DNA of 64,000 nt from Odobenus rosmarus divergens (GCF_000321225.1 NW_004450383.1:1148676-1212675), one strand, 5' to 3'; shown: positions 10,840 to 23,804, numbered from the stretch's first letter. Numbers and translations are program-made. The notes: generated from the sequence alone by a model not told the origin.

Positions 10840-13800
10840 GTGACTCGCCTGCACATGTCCCCCAGGTTACAGAAGGCTCTCCTTGTCTCCACTAAACCTC
10901 TGTAGAGTAGAAATGAGTGCTTAGCTTGAGCAGGAGGGCTCTGTGAGAAAACCCAGAGGAATTGGAGGCATGGTAACCATGGTGATCACTGCATGGGACA
11001 CTGGGGAACACTCACCAAAGAATGACATAATTTCTGATCAGCTAATCTTTAAGTCTTCCCAGCTGCACTCATCAGGTAGACCAGCTCTCCCCTGCAAGGC
11101 CTCCCCTGGATCAAGACCCCCGACCATGTTGTCTCAGGAAGATGAAAGCTTGTCTTTCTGACCATCTGTGTGTCTTCTTGCCAGACTGGGCCCACATGTT
11201 GCTTATTCCCCAAGTTAAGGGATGAAGGCCCAGTGCTCTGGAGGGATTGGAGCAGGGGCACCGATTTTCCCTTCTGAATAAGGAGGCTTGGGAAGGGGGC
11301 ATTTGGAGAGAACCGGGGTCAAGAGGTAGTGCTAACACGGGGGGTTCCAGCCCATAAGAGGGCCCTCCACCACCTGCACACCTTCACAGCTGCCCAACAC
11401 TCACCACCCCATCAGCCCCCTTCTCTGTAACCCGTGACTCATGACTTATCCAACTATCGTTCTCCACCCTTCACTCATTCATCTTTTATTCTAGTTGCTC
11501 ATTCATTCAGCAAAATTGCCAACTCCTGGCCAGGGGGGCTGGCCTGGGAGGAGAGTTCCGGGGATCTCTGTCCAAGGAAGGCCTGGGGTCCCGGCTCCAA
11601 ATGAGCAACCTCCTAATAAGCAGCCCACCTGGGGGCGGGTAGGGGAGGACAGGATGGAGCCTGACATGGACACCCTGCCCACTTCAACACCGCCCCCCAC
11701 AACACACAAGCCACACAAACAGCTGAGCGCTCCCTGGGCAAAGCAACTAATACAGACCAAGCCCCCAGCCTCACTTCTGCCTCCAGACCCTCCCACACGG
11801 ACACTGAGTCTCCTGGCTGGACAGACACTCGGCAAGTTTTCCCAAACCCTTCCCTGGCCTTCACCCAGCCAACGTTCCCTGGCTGCTCCCAGCCATCTGA
11901 CCAGCACCAAGAGAAGTGTGAGATCGGGGGAACTTGGGCGCAGTGAGGGGTTGGGGAGACTTGCCTTCAGCCTGGGAATTCCGGAACTTCAGCAAAGGCA
12001 GGTGGCATGACACCTACCTTGCCCACACACTGTCTTCCTCCTCCTCTACACAAGGGCCCCACGCTCTCTCTCTCCATCCTCCAGGAAGTCCTCTTGGATG
12101 TCCCGTGGATGCCCCAGCTCAGGCTAGACAGCCCCGAGCTTGTCACCGGTTCCACCCCTCCCAAACTGCTCCTCATCTGTGCCCTCCCCGGGGTGATCCT
12201 CCCCCAGGCCAGGCACGGGCCGTCCCTTCCATCAGCCCTCACTCTCCCCACCACCCAGCCGTCCCCTCCCGGAATTCTGAATCCTACTGCCCTAGACAGG
12301 CACCACCCACCCTGTCACATGCTCTGGTCCCTGACTGTCCAAGCCCTCCCCCACCTCCACATAGCGACCCACTGGTCCTTCTGAGAACCTGGATGTGAGC
12401 CCACGACTCCAATACATGGTCAGCTCTTCACTGCCCGCAGGCTGAACTGCAAAGATGTCCAGGCCAGCCTGGTTCCCTGAAATTTGGGCTCCTCAGGTTT
12501 GAACTTTCCCCAATCACTGTCCACCCTGTCCCCTAATAAGTCTGCTGGCAGAAAGGCCCACCTATCAACCCCTCCCGAAGCTCAGGGCCAGCAGCACGTG
12601 TTCTCCCCAGTAAAAGCCAGATCCCTTGCCCACATGCTAAGGGCTGTGGCCTGCACAACCTCACCTTGTCTGCACAGGCTCTCAAAGTGCCAACTCAGAG
12701 GTGAGTCAAGGTAGATCCATGCTCCAGTTCTGCAGCCCCCCCGCCGCCCCTTCTCTCACCCGGGGTCACTTGATGATCAACGTTCTTAGGGGTTTCAATG
12801 TCAGCCAACACAGACCCAAGCATCAACCTCTGACAGAGAGAAAGACGAGAGAATGACTTTTCAAAATGTAGAATAAAACCGCAACACCCTCCAAGGGCAA
12901 ATTCTAACTGAAGGGAGAACGCTCTGTTGTCTCACGCATCCCTGCAGGGACTGGAATCTGGTGAGATAGCCATACCCCCCAAAGTGACAAGCCACGGGCC
13001 CTGTGGCCCAGCAAGGCCAGCACAGGGGATCCAATTCCCAGATGCACTTGCCAAGTGACACGTGACAGTGAAGCGACCGCAGCCTGCCTGAGCTGGACAC
13101 TGAGAGCATCCCGGGCGGGGGGAGGCCCCTGCACCATCATGCAGACGCATCAACACTACACGACGCCCTGGCACAGGGGGCGCAGAGAATACAATCATCC
13201 CCGCATTTCCCCGTTCCCGCGCAAAGACACCCTGAATGCACAGGGGCCCTGGCAGATAGCAGTGGGGGCTGGGGCGGGAGACACGCTCCTCACCTCACTG
13301 ATGGGCACGTGGCCCCTATTCAAAAACTTAAGTTAAAAGAAAATGTGGAAGTCCCTCAGCTACTTCCCAGGACTGGGCTCCCTGTACCCACTGCCCCAGC
13401 AGCCCCCTCAAGGAAAAGGAAAGAAGCCCCAGAGCCTCACTCTCTGGAGCCCACGGGGGAAGCTCTGGCCCCTCCTGGTACCCTCCACAGGGGAGCGACC
13501 AGGCCCACCTCACCTGTCTGCCCACTGCTCTGTCCCTGGGGCCTAGAGCCTAGCACTTAGCTCCCCAAAAGTGGAAATGAATCCATAAGCACATAAAACC
13601 GTTAGCTTGCTCTCCCCATCTCTCTGGTGGGCACCCTCTGCTTGCTGTGGGCTGTGGGTGGTGCAGATTTCTGGAGCCCAAACTGGGCACTTTAAGTCGG
13701 GATCTGGGTGCAGGACCCAGGCATGTGCATTCAAGCCCTCATCTACTGGGATCTCACGGCCACCAGGGAGCTTGCAGGGAGGACGGACTTCCTTACCTGC

Positions 13801-16800
13801 TCAGAAAAAGGTCCACTTTCCTGTGACACTCAAGGACCTTTGGGTCTCCAGTGTGTAGATGTTGGGTGAAGGTGGGAGATACCTGGAGACATCTCAGGTG
13901 AATGTCCCTCCTGTAGAAGGTGAAGGAGCAGGGTGCCTGGGGGGCTTTGTCCAGCGCGGCTCCCCACTCCAGCACCGTGTGCAGGGCTGAGCTGCCAGCA
14001 ATGCCCTGGGACCCCAGGAGCAGACGGAAGCAGCCAGGAGAGTGGGGCAGGGGGCCAGGGGCTGGCGGTGTGGAGACACCAGATACAGACTGGATCGGAC
14101 AAGGCAGAGGTATCTGCGGGGGGCTGGGGGCACAGGCAGGGGGAAGGGTGGGAGAAAGACTACCAGGGAAGGTGCACCGGGAGGAGCTGTACTTCAGAGG
14201 AGGTTGCAAGCTGGGGGGGGCGGGGGGCTTGGCAGAGTAGGGGAAGGGTCAAGAGCAAGCCTCAGGCCCCTAGAAAGGAAGGGTGTCCACCCTCCCACCC
14301 CCCGCACGCCCCCGTGCCATCCACCCTGCCAGCTGGAACAGGGTTCCTCTGTCTGCACCCCCCCGGGGCCCCACGAGCTGGGTGTACCCCCACCTCACAG
14401 ACAGAAGCAAGGCTCAGAGGGGATGCAGGACTCGGTCAAGATCAAACAGCAAGAGACATCTGAGTCCAGGCATTTCCTGCAAACGCGGTGAAGAGTTCGA
14501 TGTGTCAGGTCTTACCTCTTCCAGATCTGTTTCCTCGGTGTCAAGTGGGCATAACAAGACCTCTAACCAGGCTGAGGTCAGGTGCAAAAAAGGAGATGGA
14601 CAGCTGCTCTGAGAGGGACAGGCCCCAGCCCCACCGGTCCTGCAGCTTCCCTGGGCCCGCACCAGAGGCCCTCGAGACCCCCCAGGAACCAGACTGCTCC
14701 AGAGCGTGGGTGCCTATCTCCTCTGTGAGGCTGCCAAAATCCTGAGCTCACCTCCGATGAGGACACCCGAAGGACTAGAGACCCATCTCAATCCCGGAGC
14801 CGGTGCACAAGTCCTCTGATGCAGCGATCCTAACCAGGCACTGGCAATGGGAGTCTGGCGTGACCCTCCGGGGTTTACCTGTCGCGAACGCCAAGGAGCC
14901 TCACCACCAGGACACCGAGCAATAGACCCCACTGCAGAAACTACTAATTAAACGAGGGGACATGTCCTTGTATCAATAAATCGTGAAAGGGTATTTCTCT
15001 TAAACTCATCAGTCGTCCCTCATAAAGAAATCTAATTGAAATATGAATAAATAGTGTAAGCTGAATAAAGACTGATTTCAACTCCAAAAGCAAACATCGA
15101 CTCAAGGTGCCACCGGGAAGTCCTTCGGTGAACAGACACGCCCTGGGCCGTGTCATCAGTCAGCCGGCTTCACAGGCCCCGCTAATGCAACAGGCACAAA
15201 AATTGAATACACAATAAAAATGTTGGGAAAGCAGAGTTGCGTCTTCATTTGTACACTGCCTGGTGGTGTACCTTGAACATCTAAGAGACGACACCAACAA
15301 TGGAATGTGCAGAGCTCGGTGTTGGAAAATAAGTAGCTTTTCCTTGCGTGGGTTCAGCGCTGTCGGTGGCCGCCCCACGTCATGCCCACACCCTCTGCAC
15401 CTTGTGGACGCCCCTGCGTGTAAGCCCCACGCTTCTGGAATTCAGGAGTGCACTCAGCAGCCTCCCAGCCCCGAGGGCGTCCCTACATGACTTTGGCTCC
15501 GCCGGGGAGATGCATCCAGACCACACCACGGAGGAGGGCTGAGGAGGGGCGAGGGGCCGCGCTCCGCCCGCCCGGAGAGCCCCTCCTGAAAGCCCTCCAC
15601 TGACTCCCGCGGCCTCAGCTGTCGCACTCACACGTGTGAGCACAGCCTGAGCGAGGAGTGGAACTTTACTCCTTCTGTCACAGTTTTTCTCTCCAGACCC
15701 ATCTCACCAGGAGGCGGAAGCCCGATGTCTTGGGCTCTTCCTTCCCAGGGCTGCGTGCAATGAGGGACGACAGGCAGATCCACTGCCTCACCCCTGCCCT
15801 ACCTGGTCCATGCACAGCACCTGGGACACACAGGCTGTGCCCTCAGTTGGGTCACTGTGGCCTCGCCCTGACCCTTGTTCCCAGGCCCCACCACAGCGTG
15901 GAGGCCCCAGGCTGTATGCAGACCCCCGACGCAGACCTCCGCCGGCAGGTACTGCTCAGAGGTCCTGCCACTCAGCAGCCTCTCTCTGGGATGCGCCGCA
16001 TCCTCCGCTCCTTCCAGCCCCTCTGCCGGCTCAGCCCAGGGCCATCTCTGCCTAGTTTGAGGAAGGTCCCGCTCTCCCTCCCCGTCTTGAAGCGTTTCCA
16101 CGGGCTTCTCTGCAGACTTACTCCCTCTGACTCAGAGAGGCCCGTGGCACCGTAGGGGGGCGGAGCTCTTGGAAACATGGAGGCCAGTGATCCACGGGCT
16201 CCGTCAGTTGTCTGCCCTATTGATCCCCCAAACCCTCAGCCGTCCTGCTTAAATGAAGGCCAGGTAGGGGGGTGGGTACTTCTAGAAAGAACAGCATGAA
16301 AGAAAATGAATAACCAGCTCACCACACCGAAAATGACCACTGTGGTTTAAAGAAAAGGAGGAAGTCCCAGTTACAACCACCAAAACTACAGGTTACCTAG
16401 CTTAGACGCCAAGGGAGGTACAAGACCCACGGGGGGAAATGAGCCAGAACAGAGGTGCGATCAGGTGGCCACCGGATGGGCAGGAGCTCCGCACTCCCAC
16501 GTGGGGAGTCCTCATGCCGTGGAGACAGCCTCCAGCCCCGGCGGCACACAAACCAGTGGAACTGCAGTCCACATCCTGAATCTGAGTGTTATTCCGGAAC
16601 TGCACAAACGGATTCCAGCATTCACCTGTAAGAATAAATCGCAAGAAGTGACAATCTGCTTTTCAAAAGAGGAGCAAGGAGGGGACTCGCCTCACCAGGT
16701 GGTGAACGTGACTTGAAGCTGCCGCGCCCGGTGGGGCCCACGCGCAGTGGCCGGAACACACACCACGGGTGCCATGCACGCTATGACCAAGGTGGCACTT

Positions 16801-16825
16801 GGAGTCACGGGGAAAGACAGGTGTG
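10840..16825. other. Non-coding stretch, no gene recognised
   Basis: About 6 kb without a recognisable coding exon. I looked for Ly6 signatures (LxCYxC, CC....CN) in the translations given and found none. Short MIR-like pieces occur near 14.38-14.60 kb. Confidence 0.4.
14375..14590. repeat. MIR-like SINE fragments
   Basis: It contains cacagacagaagcaaggctc and ggtcaagatcaaacagcaag, close to the MIR tail on the plus strand. Then at about 14505-14580 it contains ctgtttcctcggtgtcaagt on the opposite strand. Two old MIRs are likely. Confidence 0.45.
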
Positions 16826-16829
16826 TTCA

Positions 16830-17700
16830 TGAACGGCATTGACAAACACCAGCCATGTATTTCAAAGAGGTCCTGCCTCCTGCTGCATGGTAAACAAACT
16901 CCGGGTGCATCGGGTATCTGAAGGAAGTAGCCAAATGCGTAACAATAGCAGAATATAAAGACTGTTTACCTAAGATAAGGACAGAGGAGGCTCTCCTATA
17001 TGATCTGAAAGCCAGAAACAATAAAAGAACAATTAGATTCAACCACATGGAACTTGAGGATGTGCACGCATGTACTGGGAAAACACCAAAAACGAAGATA
17101 CTTGGAAAACACAGACCACGGGAAAGATGGTACCTCACTCACAAGAGGGCCTCATACTTCTGTAAGAAAAGACAAAAGCCCAAAGTGGACCAAGGGTGCA
17201 ACCGGCAATTACAGAGGAAACGTTCATTAAGTCGGGACAAACTCGTAAGACGTTCAATCTCACTACTAAGTTCTCCAATGGAAATCAGGATAAGACCCTA
17301 CTCTTCGTCCCCCAGGCTGACGGGAGCTCCCAGGGGATCCATGGGGTAAGGGTGGAGGGGCCCGGGAGGAGGGACGGGCTCAGTCTTCCTTCGGGGAGAT
17401 CTACTCCTTCCGAGGAGATGTTTTTCTGGCTCAGCCACACACTTCCTGAATCCCCCTGAGACGGAGAGTCACTGGATCCCATAAGGACATGAGGGTGAGG
17501 GTGGTCACGGCAGCGCTGATCAGGGGCTGAGAGCGGACCCCTCTGCCCTCAGGTGAGGGGTGGCTAAGAAAAGCACGGTTTGCTCATGCAGGGGAATACT
17601 AAGCAGACGGTGAAAACAAAAGGTCCACGTGGATCCGGAAAGGATGACCCTGGTGGATTCTTCAGAAAAATTATCAAGTGGCACACATAGCGCTGTCCAT
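16830..17700 (+). mobile_element. Old LINE-1 (L1M-type) 3' fragment
   Basis: Diverged L1-like text: aaagccagaaacaataaaag, gaaagatggtacctcactca, and near 17595 ggggaatactaagcagacgg followed by an L1-3'-end-like sequence. The boundaries are approximate. Confidence 0.5.
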
Positions 17701-17704
17701 GTGC

Positions 17705-19355
17705 CCAGGCGGACCCAGCACACCTCACAGACGGTGGGGCTCAAGCCTGCCATGACAACTCATCACGGTGGAGACAGCTCACTCACTCTCAGGCGTGGGG
17801 ACCCAGACTTGGATGGGGTGGCTCTGGAGCGGAGAGCGGAGAGCTCAGAGCAGGCTCTCTGGGCCACACTGCCCCCCCGCGCCCCCCTTCGCCTTGAATC
17901 GCACAGCTGGAAGGATCTCCCCACTTTTTGTGTTTTAAATACATCCCTCAGGTAATAAATTCTCACACAGAGATTGGCCTGAAAGTTGGTTTGAACCCAT
18001 GGGGCGGCATCTCGTCCTCTGGGAACCTCCGGGGCCCCCATGGAACCGCATCCTAGGTGGCACCAGCTTCCGGCCTCTGAATCCTCAAGCTGCCCTTCAC
18101 ACTTGCCCTGAGTGAGAGTGCCCAGTCCCTACACGCCCCCTAACACCAGACACAGCGGTGGGCAGCACACTTTACTGAGGTTTGGGCAGGATGGGAACAG
18201 GGTGCATTGCAGGGCAGCAAAGCAAACTTAAAACGGAGCGGGAGACACGTCCCTGGCCAGTCCTACCAGCAGGAGGTGGACACAGTCTCCAGTGACTCCT
18301 CTCCTGTCTTGTTCACCCCGGGTTCCCAGGTCCCTCTCCCTCAACCAAACGCAGGAGCCCCGGGAGGAATGCCATGGCCAGCTCTTAGTGAAACCACGGT
18401 TCTTGCCAAGGGGTCCAGGACCCAGGAGCACCCACAGCCTGGGTCGGCCACAGAAGGATGAGGAAGAACTGACTAAAGACCAGACTCCAGAGAAGCCCGG
18501 AATGACTGCTGACATCACATGGTGAGCCTGGGCCACGCCTAGGAGCGTGGGAGATTGGGCTGAACCCAGGGGTGCAAGGACAAAACCAGAGACCCACCGC
18601 CGGAGCAGGAAGGGCCAGAAGTGGTCCCTAAGATCTACCTGCAGGTGCTCCCCTGCCTCCTCCCGCCCGAAGCGCCCAGTGCATATGCGCCATCCCACGT
18701 GCGGCCGCCTCAGCCCCTGCTCAGGGGCTAGCCTTCACGACCCTGCCCAAGGAGGTCCCCTAGGTGGGGGCAAGGGGTCTCCGGTTGAGAGGCCGAGTCT
18801 GGGCGCAAGAGTGCTCCCAACAGCTCTTTGGGGAGCGGGCCCCAGAGTCTGATCACCCCAAGGCTCCATGAAAGAGCAAGTGAGAGAAAGAGCAAGAGGA
18901 AGGGACACGCAGGGCACGCGTGTCTTCGTGTCCCTAGACACCGAGGGCCAAGAAGCGTGTGTGCACAGACGTGCGTGTGTGTGGGCTGGGGCACACCAGT
19001 CCAGGCGCTGGTGTGACATGCGTGTTTCAGCGTGCACACCTGTGGACGTCTGCGGGGGCTCGCGTGTGCATCTGTGCGAGTGGGCGTGGGCGCGGAGCAC
19101 ACCTCTGCAGGCATGGATGTGCGCATGCCTGCACGTCTGGTGTCACGTGCACTCACACACGCTTACAAGGCCTTACCTCGTGTCCCTGTCCCGAGATTCT
19201 GTCCACTCTAACCTCTGCTCCCATCAGCTACCAGGCCCCAGGTGCCCCAGGCTGCCCAGCACACCCACAAACCCCCAGTCCCAGTGCCCCACGTCCTTGG
19301 AGCCCCTCTCCCTGCTCTGCCAGCCTGACCCCCACACCCAGGCTCAGACCCAGGT
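17705..19355. other. Non-coding stretch downstream of LY6H, GT-rich
   Basis: It holds alternating purine-pyrimidine GT/CA-rich DNA at about 18.95-19.17 kb. A long plus-strand ORF runs from here into LY6H antisense sequence and is not considered a gene. Confidence 0.4.
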
Positions 19356-19373
19356 CTCTGGACCAGAAGTGAG

Positions 19374-19379
19374 TTTATT
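19374..19379 (-). terminator. LY6H: LY6H polyadenylation signal (AATAAA)
   Basis: An AATAAA hexamer on the minus strand lies about 260 bases past the LY6H stop. This gives a short 3' UTR of roughly 19637 to 19355. The cleavage site itself is not visible. Confidence 0.7.
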
Positions 19380-19637
19380 TCTCTGCGGAAGATGCCCTCG
19401 CAGCCGTCGGTTGGGCTGGGCCTGGCTCTGCCTGGGCTCCCCCTCGGAGACCTGGGGGTCCTGGTCCCCAGCCCACACCCCCCGGGTCCGGGTCCTCCTG
19501 CAGACACTGGGTTTCCTAGAGGCGTCCTGCTGGCCGGGACTCAGAGCTGGTGGAGAGAGGGAAGCCACACGGCTCAGGGAGGGGCGAGGGCCAGGCTCCA
19601 GGGAGGAAGCTCAGAGCCCTGCAGGAGGGAGAGGGCC

Positions 19638-19873
19638 TCAGGGCCCAGCCCCAAGGAGGGCAGGCCCGAGGCTGAGCAGGAGGCCCCCGGCCAGGGCCCA
19701 GGGGCTGCCCCCCGCCCCCGGCCCCCCATTGCACAGGTCTCCCCCGCAACAGTCCACGTCCACTTTTAAGATCCCAGAGTTAATGAAGCCCATCAGATAG
19801 TCTGAGAAGAAGTGTCGCTTCACGAAGTCACAGGATGAGGCGCACATCTTGTTCACGGAATGATCCTTCCTGC
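19638..19873 (-). CDS. LY6H: LY6H last coding exon (second half of LU domain and GPI signal)
   Basis: The acceptor is cttccccag before 19873 and the stop is at 19640-19638. It encodes RKDHSVNKMCASSC through the CC..DLCN signature and the hydrophobic C-terminal tail. Confidence 0.95.
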
Positions 19874-21062
19874 CTGGGGAAGAGGAAGGAGAGCCTGGGA
19901 CAGAGGCGGCACCTGGGCCCTCTCTGCGTCACGCCCAGGCCCAGGACCCAGCCCGGGACGCAGCTCGGGACCCCCAGACAGCAGAGCTGAGCTTTTCAAC
20001 CCACCCACCCTGTCTCAGCGATCTGGAGAGGGCCACACCGGGAACCTGCGCAGCCTCACACAGCAGGCCACCCACAGCCCTGCACCTTTAGTCGAGGACA
20101 GAGGGGCTCAGATGACACCCCCAACCGCTCCCCACCCAGGCCCCGGTCCCGACTCACTGCTACTGGGGTCGGTGATCCGGACGCTGGCGCACACTGTATC
20201 CGACGGCTGGCACTGCTTTGGGGTGCAGTGGCTCGAGTTGGTGGTCAGGGTGCAGTCCTGGCACCACAGGCCATGAGCTGGGCAGGGCAGAAGGACTCCG
20301 ATGACCAGAGGAACCGGGGCCAAGCCAGCCGTCCCCCTGCCCCCCCCCCGCCTCCTGCGGGCACTGCCAGGAGAACCAGGCCACTGTAGGAGGCCGAGCA
20401 CCCCCTGCCAGGAGGGAGCAGGCACCTGAAGGTCAGGCCCTGGGAGAACCTGTGTGCCTTCCCGGCAACTTCGGGGGAGGGTCCCACCACTGCCACTCTG
20501 GCAGCCCCTGGGCGCCTCCGTGGGGCAGGCACAGGTGCGCACAGCCAGCCCCACATCTCTCACCCCTCTGGTGCTCTCCGGCACACTCCTACCCCTCCCA
20601 CAGCGCCCCGCAGGCTTCACTTGTTCCAAGGAAGGAAGGACCACACAGACTTGATGGGAGACCAGGTGAGGCTCTGAGAAGCGATGGAGCGCGAGAACCC
20701 CGCCCTGAGCGAGGGGCGTCCGCGCAGGACTAGCCGCCGGTGCGGAAAACCAGGAGGAAAACCGCTCGGTGCCCCCAGGAGCCGGGAGGGCCCCGCGTGG
20801 CTGGGGCTGGAGTTGGAGTACCGTGAGTGAAGGCGACAGGCGCGAGGGCCGGCTGGTGTCGCCAGGGTCCGGGAGAGGGTGTGGATGTGACCAGCACCGT
20901 CGGAGGATGGCGGCCCCGCAGCCCGGCTCTCTCCGGAGCCGCCTCGGGCTCCTCCGGCGACCTGGCCCAGCCCCGCGGGGCGCCCCCAGACTCACCGGGC
21001 GCAGAGCACAGCAGGGCGGCCAGCAGCACCAGGCCGAGGCCGTTCATGGCTGCAGGCAGCAT
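19638..21062 (-). CDS. LY6H: LY6H, GPI-anchored Ly6/uPAR three-finger protein (3 coding exons)
   Basis: The coding parts are 21062-20996, 20277-20158 and 19873-19638. Joined, they give 423 nt, or 140 codons plus a stop, which is the usual LY6H length. The protein has a signal peptide (about residues 1-25) and a mature start near LWCQDC. Its ten LU-domain cysteines are at 28, 31, 40, 45, 52, 73, 77, 104, 105 and 110, ending in the family CC....CN signature. One sequon, N36-S-S, is present. After C110 a Gly/Pro/Ala-rich linker leads into a hydrophobic tail (about 121-140) typical of a GPI-anchor signal. LY6H is a brain-enriched, lynx-like protein known to reduce nicotinic acetylcholine receptor signalling at the cell surface. 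Both introns are GT-AG and phase 1, as usual in Ly6 genes. The first ATG has A at -3, and a second Met lies at codon 6. Residues 106-107 are Gly-Gly, where I recall Glu-Lys in other mammals. Identity is very secure; the GPI cleavage site is inferred. Confidence 0.97.
20158..20277 (-). CDS. LY6H: LY6H middle coding exon (first half of LU domain)
   Basis: The acceptor is tgcccag, just upstream of 20277, and the donor is A|GTGAGT after 20158. The exon is 120 nt, phase 1 at both ends. It encodes AHGLWCQDC through ITDPSS, with five of the ten LU cysteines and the N-S-S glycosylation sequon. Confidence 0.95.
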
Positions 21063-22330
21063 GCTCCAGGCGGGCCTCGGGAAGGCGCGGGGGTTGTGGG
21101 CGGAGGTCCTCCGGGCGCGGGCCTGGCAAGGAGAAGCCTCGGTCAGGAGCCCCAGCCTCCTGCCAAGCCCGAAGCCCCCTCCCCTCCTCTGGCACGGGAT
21201 CGCAACGTCCCCCCTCCTCGGAATCTCAGAGCTGGGGTGGGGGGGTTGTTCGCAAGCTCGCAAAGCCCCACCCCCAGCCCATCCCCCAGAGCGTCCACCA
21301 TCACAGCATCCCCTCCAGGGAGAAGAGGTCTCCCGTCTCGGGCAGGGTGACAGCTCGAAACGCCCCAACCCGCTCTTGGCACCTGTGGGGTGGGGGGTCA
21401 GGGGGAGCGCGTCTTCTCCTCCCTAGGGAGCGGTAGGTGCGTCCGGAGAGAAGAGCGCTAGACAAGGTGCGAGCAGGCCGTACCTGCCGAGGGAGGAGGG
21501 GCGCGAGCCACGTCCCCACCCCCACCCCTGGGCTGGGGGCCCGGGAACCCCGCGCCGAGTTCCCTCCCGTTGCCTCCTGCGCGTGCCCTGGCGCTCACCG
21601 CAGGTCGGGGCGTGGAGCGCGGGCCTCGGGTCGGGGGCACACTCACATCCCTGGGGGGTCGGCACTCCGGGGCTCCGGGAGGCGCGAGGAGCGGTGCCCT
21701 TCGGTCTCCCTGCGGACCGGAACCCGGGCGCAGCCTTGTCTTTCGGGGAACGCAGCCGCAGACGCGGACCCCGCGCGAGGGGCGGAGCGGAGCCGGGCGG
21801 GGGCGCGCGGGGGGCGGGGGCGGCGGGAGAAGCGCGGGCGGGGCGCCCGGGGCTCGGTGCCGCGGCGGGTCGCTGCCCTGGGCCGTCCGCGCCCCTCGAC
21901 AGGCAGCGCCCGGCCCGCGCGTCCGCCCCCTCCGGTGCCGGCTCCCTCCGCGGCCGCCCCGCGCACCCCTCCCCCAGCGTGGGCAAGATCCCTTCCCCCT
22001 CTGCTTGGCCGAGATCCCCCCCGGAATTTCTCGGAAGAACGTTTACGGCGAAAGGAAGCGAGCGAAACGCACAAAGACGCAGAGAGTGGGGGAGGTAACA
22101 GCGAAGGTGATTCGCGCAGCTCCTGGTTCGCAGGCTCCCGTACCTGGAGCCCTCCCCTCCCCAGCTCCGTCGTTGCGGCTTCGATGGTTTGAGGCTGCAC
22201 TCCCCCACCCCGCCCCGGCCCAGAGCACCCGCGACGACCCCCGCCAGCCACCGCTGCCCCAGGGATTGAGGGCTCCAACCACGCCCCCGTCGGAGGGCCG
22301 AGTCCCAAGGGCTGGTCGCGGCATTCAAGG
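20690..22330 (-). promoter_or_regulatory. LY6H: LY6H CpG island / promoter region with non-coding first exon
   Basis: The stretch is very G+C rich with dense, undepleted CpG, strongest at about 21.5-22.0 kb, unlike the flanking DNA. It overlaps the ATG exon and extends over 1 kb upstream of it. The acceptor at 21123 requires an upstream exon, so the transcription start most likely lies in the 21.3-22.1 kb core. I cannot fix the exact start. No TATA box is evident, as expected for a CpG-island promoter. Long ORFs here on both strands are by-products of the base composition. Confidence 0.75.
20996..21122 (-). CDS. LY6H: LY6H exon with start codon and signal peptide
   Basis: On the minus strand a good acceptor (cttctccttgccag) precedes position 21122, so there should be at least one upstream non-coding exon. 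The ATG is at 21062. Only 21062-20996 is coding, encoding 22 residues of hydrophobic signal peptide plus one base of codon 23. The donor is G|GTGAGT at 20995. Confidence 0.9.
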
Positions 22331-22639
22331 CCGTCCGCCGCCTGCTTGGCCAGTTTCTCAGCTTTGTCTCTCGCCTTCCCGCCCCACAAAGCTTTTGAGT
22401 GCTGTGCCTTTGCGCTTGCCGTCCCCTGTGCCTGGAATCCTTCTCTGCTGAGCACTGAGTAAGCCCCAGCTACTGCGCAGGAGTTGGGGGTCCTTCCTTT
22501 TTGCCCTGCCTTCATTTGGCCAACAAATATTCATGGAGTACCCACTGTTAGCCGATCGCTGCCCTGGGCCTGGGACAACACAATGAGAAGTTTCACCCAG
22601 TCTTGGATCAGACAAAGGATCATCACTGGTATGCCCTTG

Positions 22640-22860
22640 TGAGAGGAGCCAACCACAGTTAGCCTTGACTGAGCACCTAGTGTGTGTGCTGTTCCAGGCA
22701 CGTATGTCATAGCTTCACCCCCACCTGCTGTGGAAGTATTCTTGACATCCTCATCTTACAATGAGGAAGCGCAAGCACAGAGAGCTTGAGCTCCCTGCCC
22801 AAGGTCACACGGTGACCAGGTGACACTGCCAGTATTGGAACCTAAGCGGCTTGGCGGCAG
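22640..22860 (+). mobile_element. MIR SINE
   Basis: Contains gactgagcacctagtgtgtg, tcatcttacaatgaggaagc and gcccaaggtcacacggtgac in MIR order on the plus strand. Confidence 0.85.
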
Positions 22861-23239
22861 GACCGGTACACCTCAGTGCTCAGCGCTCTGGAGGACTGAA
22901 GGCAGAGGACGCAGACAAGCAACCCCAACCTGGGGACTGGGGCTCCCACAGATTCAATTCAAACAGGAGTTCAAAGTCAAAAATCAGCAAACGTCCAAAG
23001 AAAACAGGCCTACAGAGACACAGCAGAAGCAGTGAAGAGGAACAGATTCCAATCTCTACAAACTTTCTAAACTGAAAGTGGTAGATATAGAATATAAAAT
23101 TAACCTATCTTGTGGGTTTAAGATATACTTAAAGGAAAGAACAAGGCACTATCAAAACTGACTGTGCTTAGCTGAAAAAAAAAAGGAGAGCCTCTAGAAA
23201 TAAAAAAAAACTTTCCACTGAAATTAAAAGGTTATCAGA

Positions 23240-23560
23240 AACGTTGAGAGATGTATGCCAAATGAAAATAAAGTCACTAAAAACATACATGGTATGGTTT
23301 CACTTCTATGAGACTTCCAGAATGGAAAAATCCAAAAAAGAGGGAACAGAGATTCGCGGTTGCCTCAGGCTGGGAGGAGGGAGGAATGGAGAGTTTCCGC
23401 TAAAGGTCGAGGGGTTTCTTTTCAAGTGATGAAAATGTGTTAAAAAGATAGTGATGATAGTTGCACCACACTGTGAATGTACTAAAACCCACTGAATCAG
23501 AGACTTTAAAAGGTGAAGTTTACAGTATGCGAGTTGCGTCTCGGTCAAGCTGTTGGGTAA
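23240..23560 (+). mobile_element. Old LINE-1 3' end
   Basis: Typical 3' UTR text: ggtatggtttcacttctatg, gcggttgcctcaggctggga, gttgcaccacactgtgaatg, tactaaaacccactgaatca. Confidence 0.75.
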
Positions 23561-23804
23561 AAGCAACAGCAAATGCACGAGGACACACAGGGGACACAAG
23601 TGAAGAAGGAGTTCGCGAACCGGAATCTGAGCCTCCAGAAATGATCAAGAATGTGTGCAAGGGGTGAGGAGATAGAAGATGGAAGGAAAGGTCAGAACAC
23701 CCAACGGGTCGCGTGCAGAGCGCTGAGGGGAGTCTGGGCAGAGCCCCAAAGGGAAGAGAGCCAGTGTTGGAAGACATGATGCGTCAGAACCAGTGATGGA
23801 GACA

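Noticed and set aside
18868..19800. 310-codon plus-strand ORF
   Set aside because: It overlaps the LY6H last exon and 3' UTR in antisense, begins in GT-rich repeat, and has no recognisable domain.
20108..20995. 295-codon minus-strand ORF
   Set aside because: It is LY6H exon 2 plus intron read through in one frame. Only 20277-20158 is coding; the rest is intron.
21423..22515. Several ORFs of about 290-300 codons on both strands
   Set aside because: They are compositional by-products of the LY6H CpG island, with no family resemblance and overlapping on both strands.
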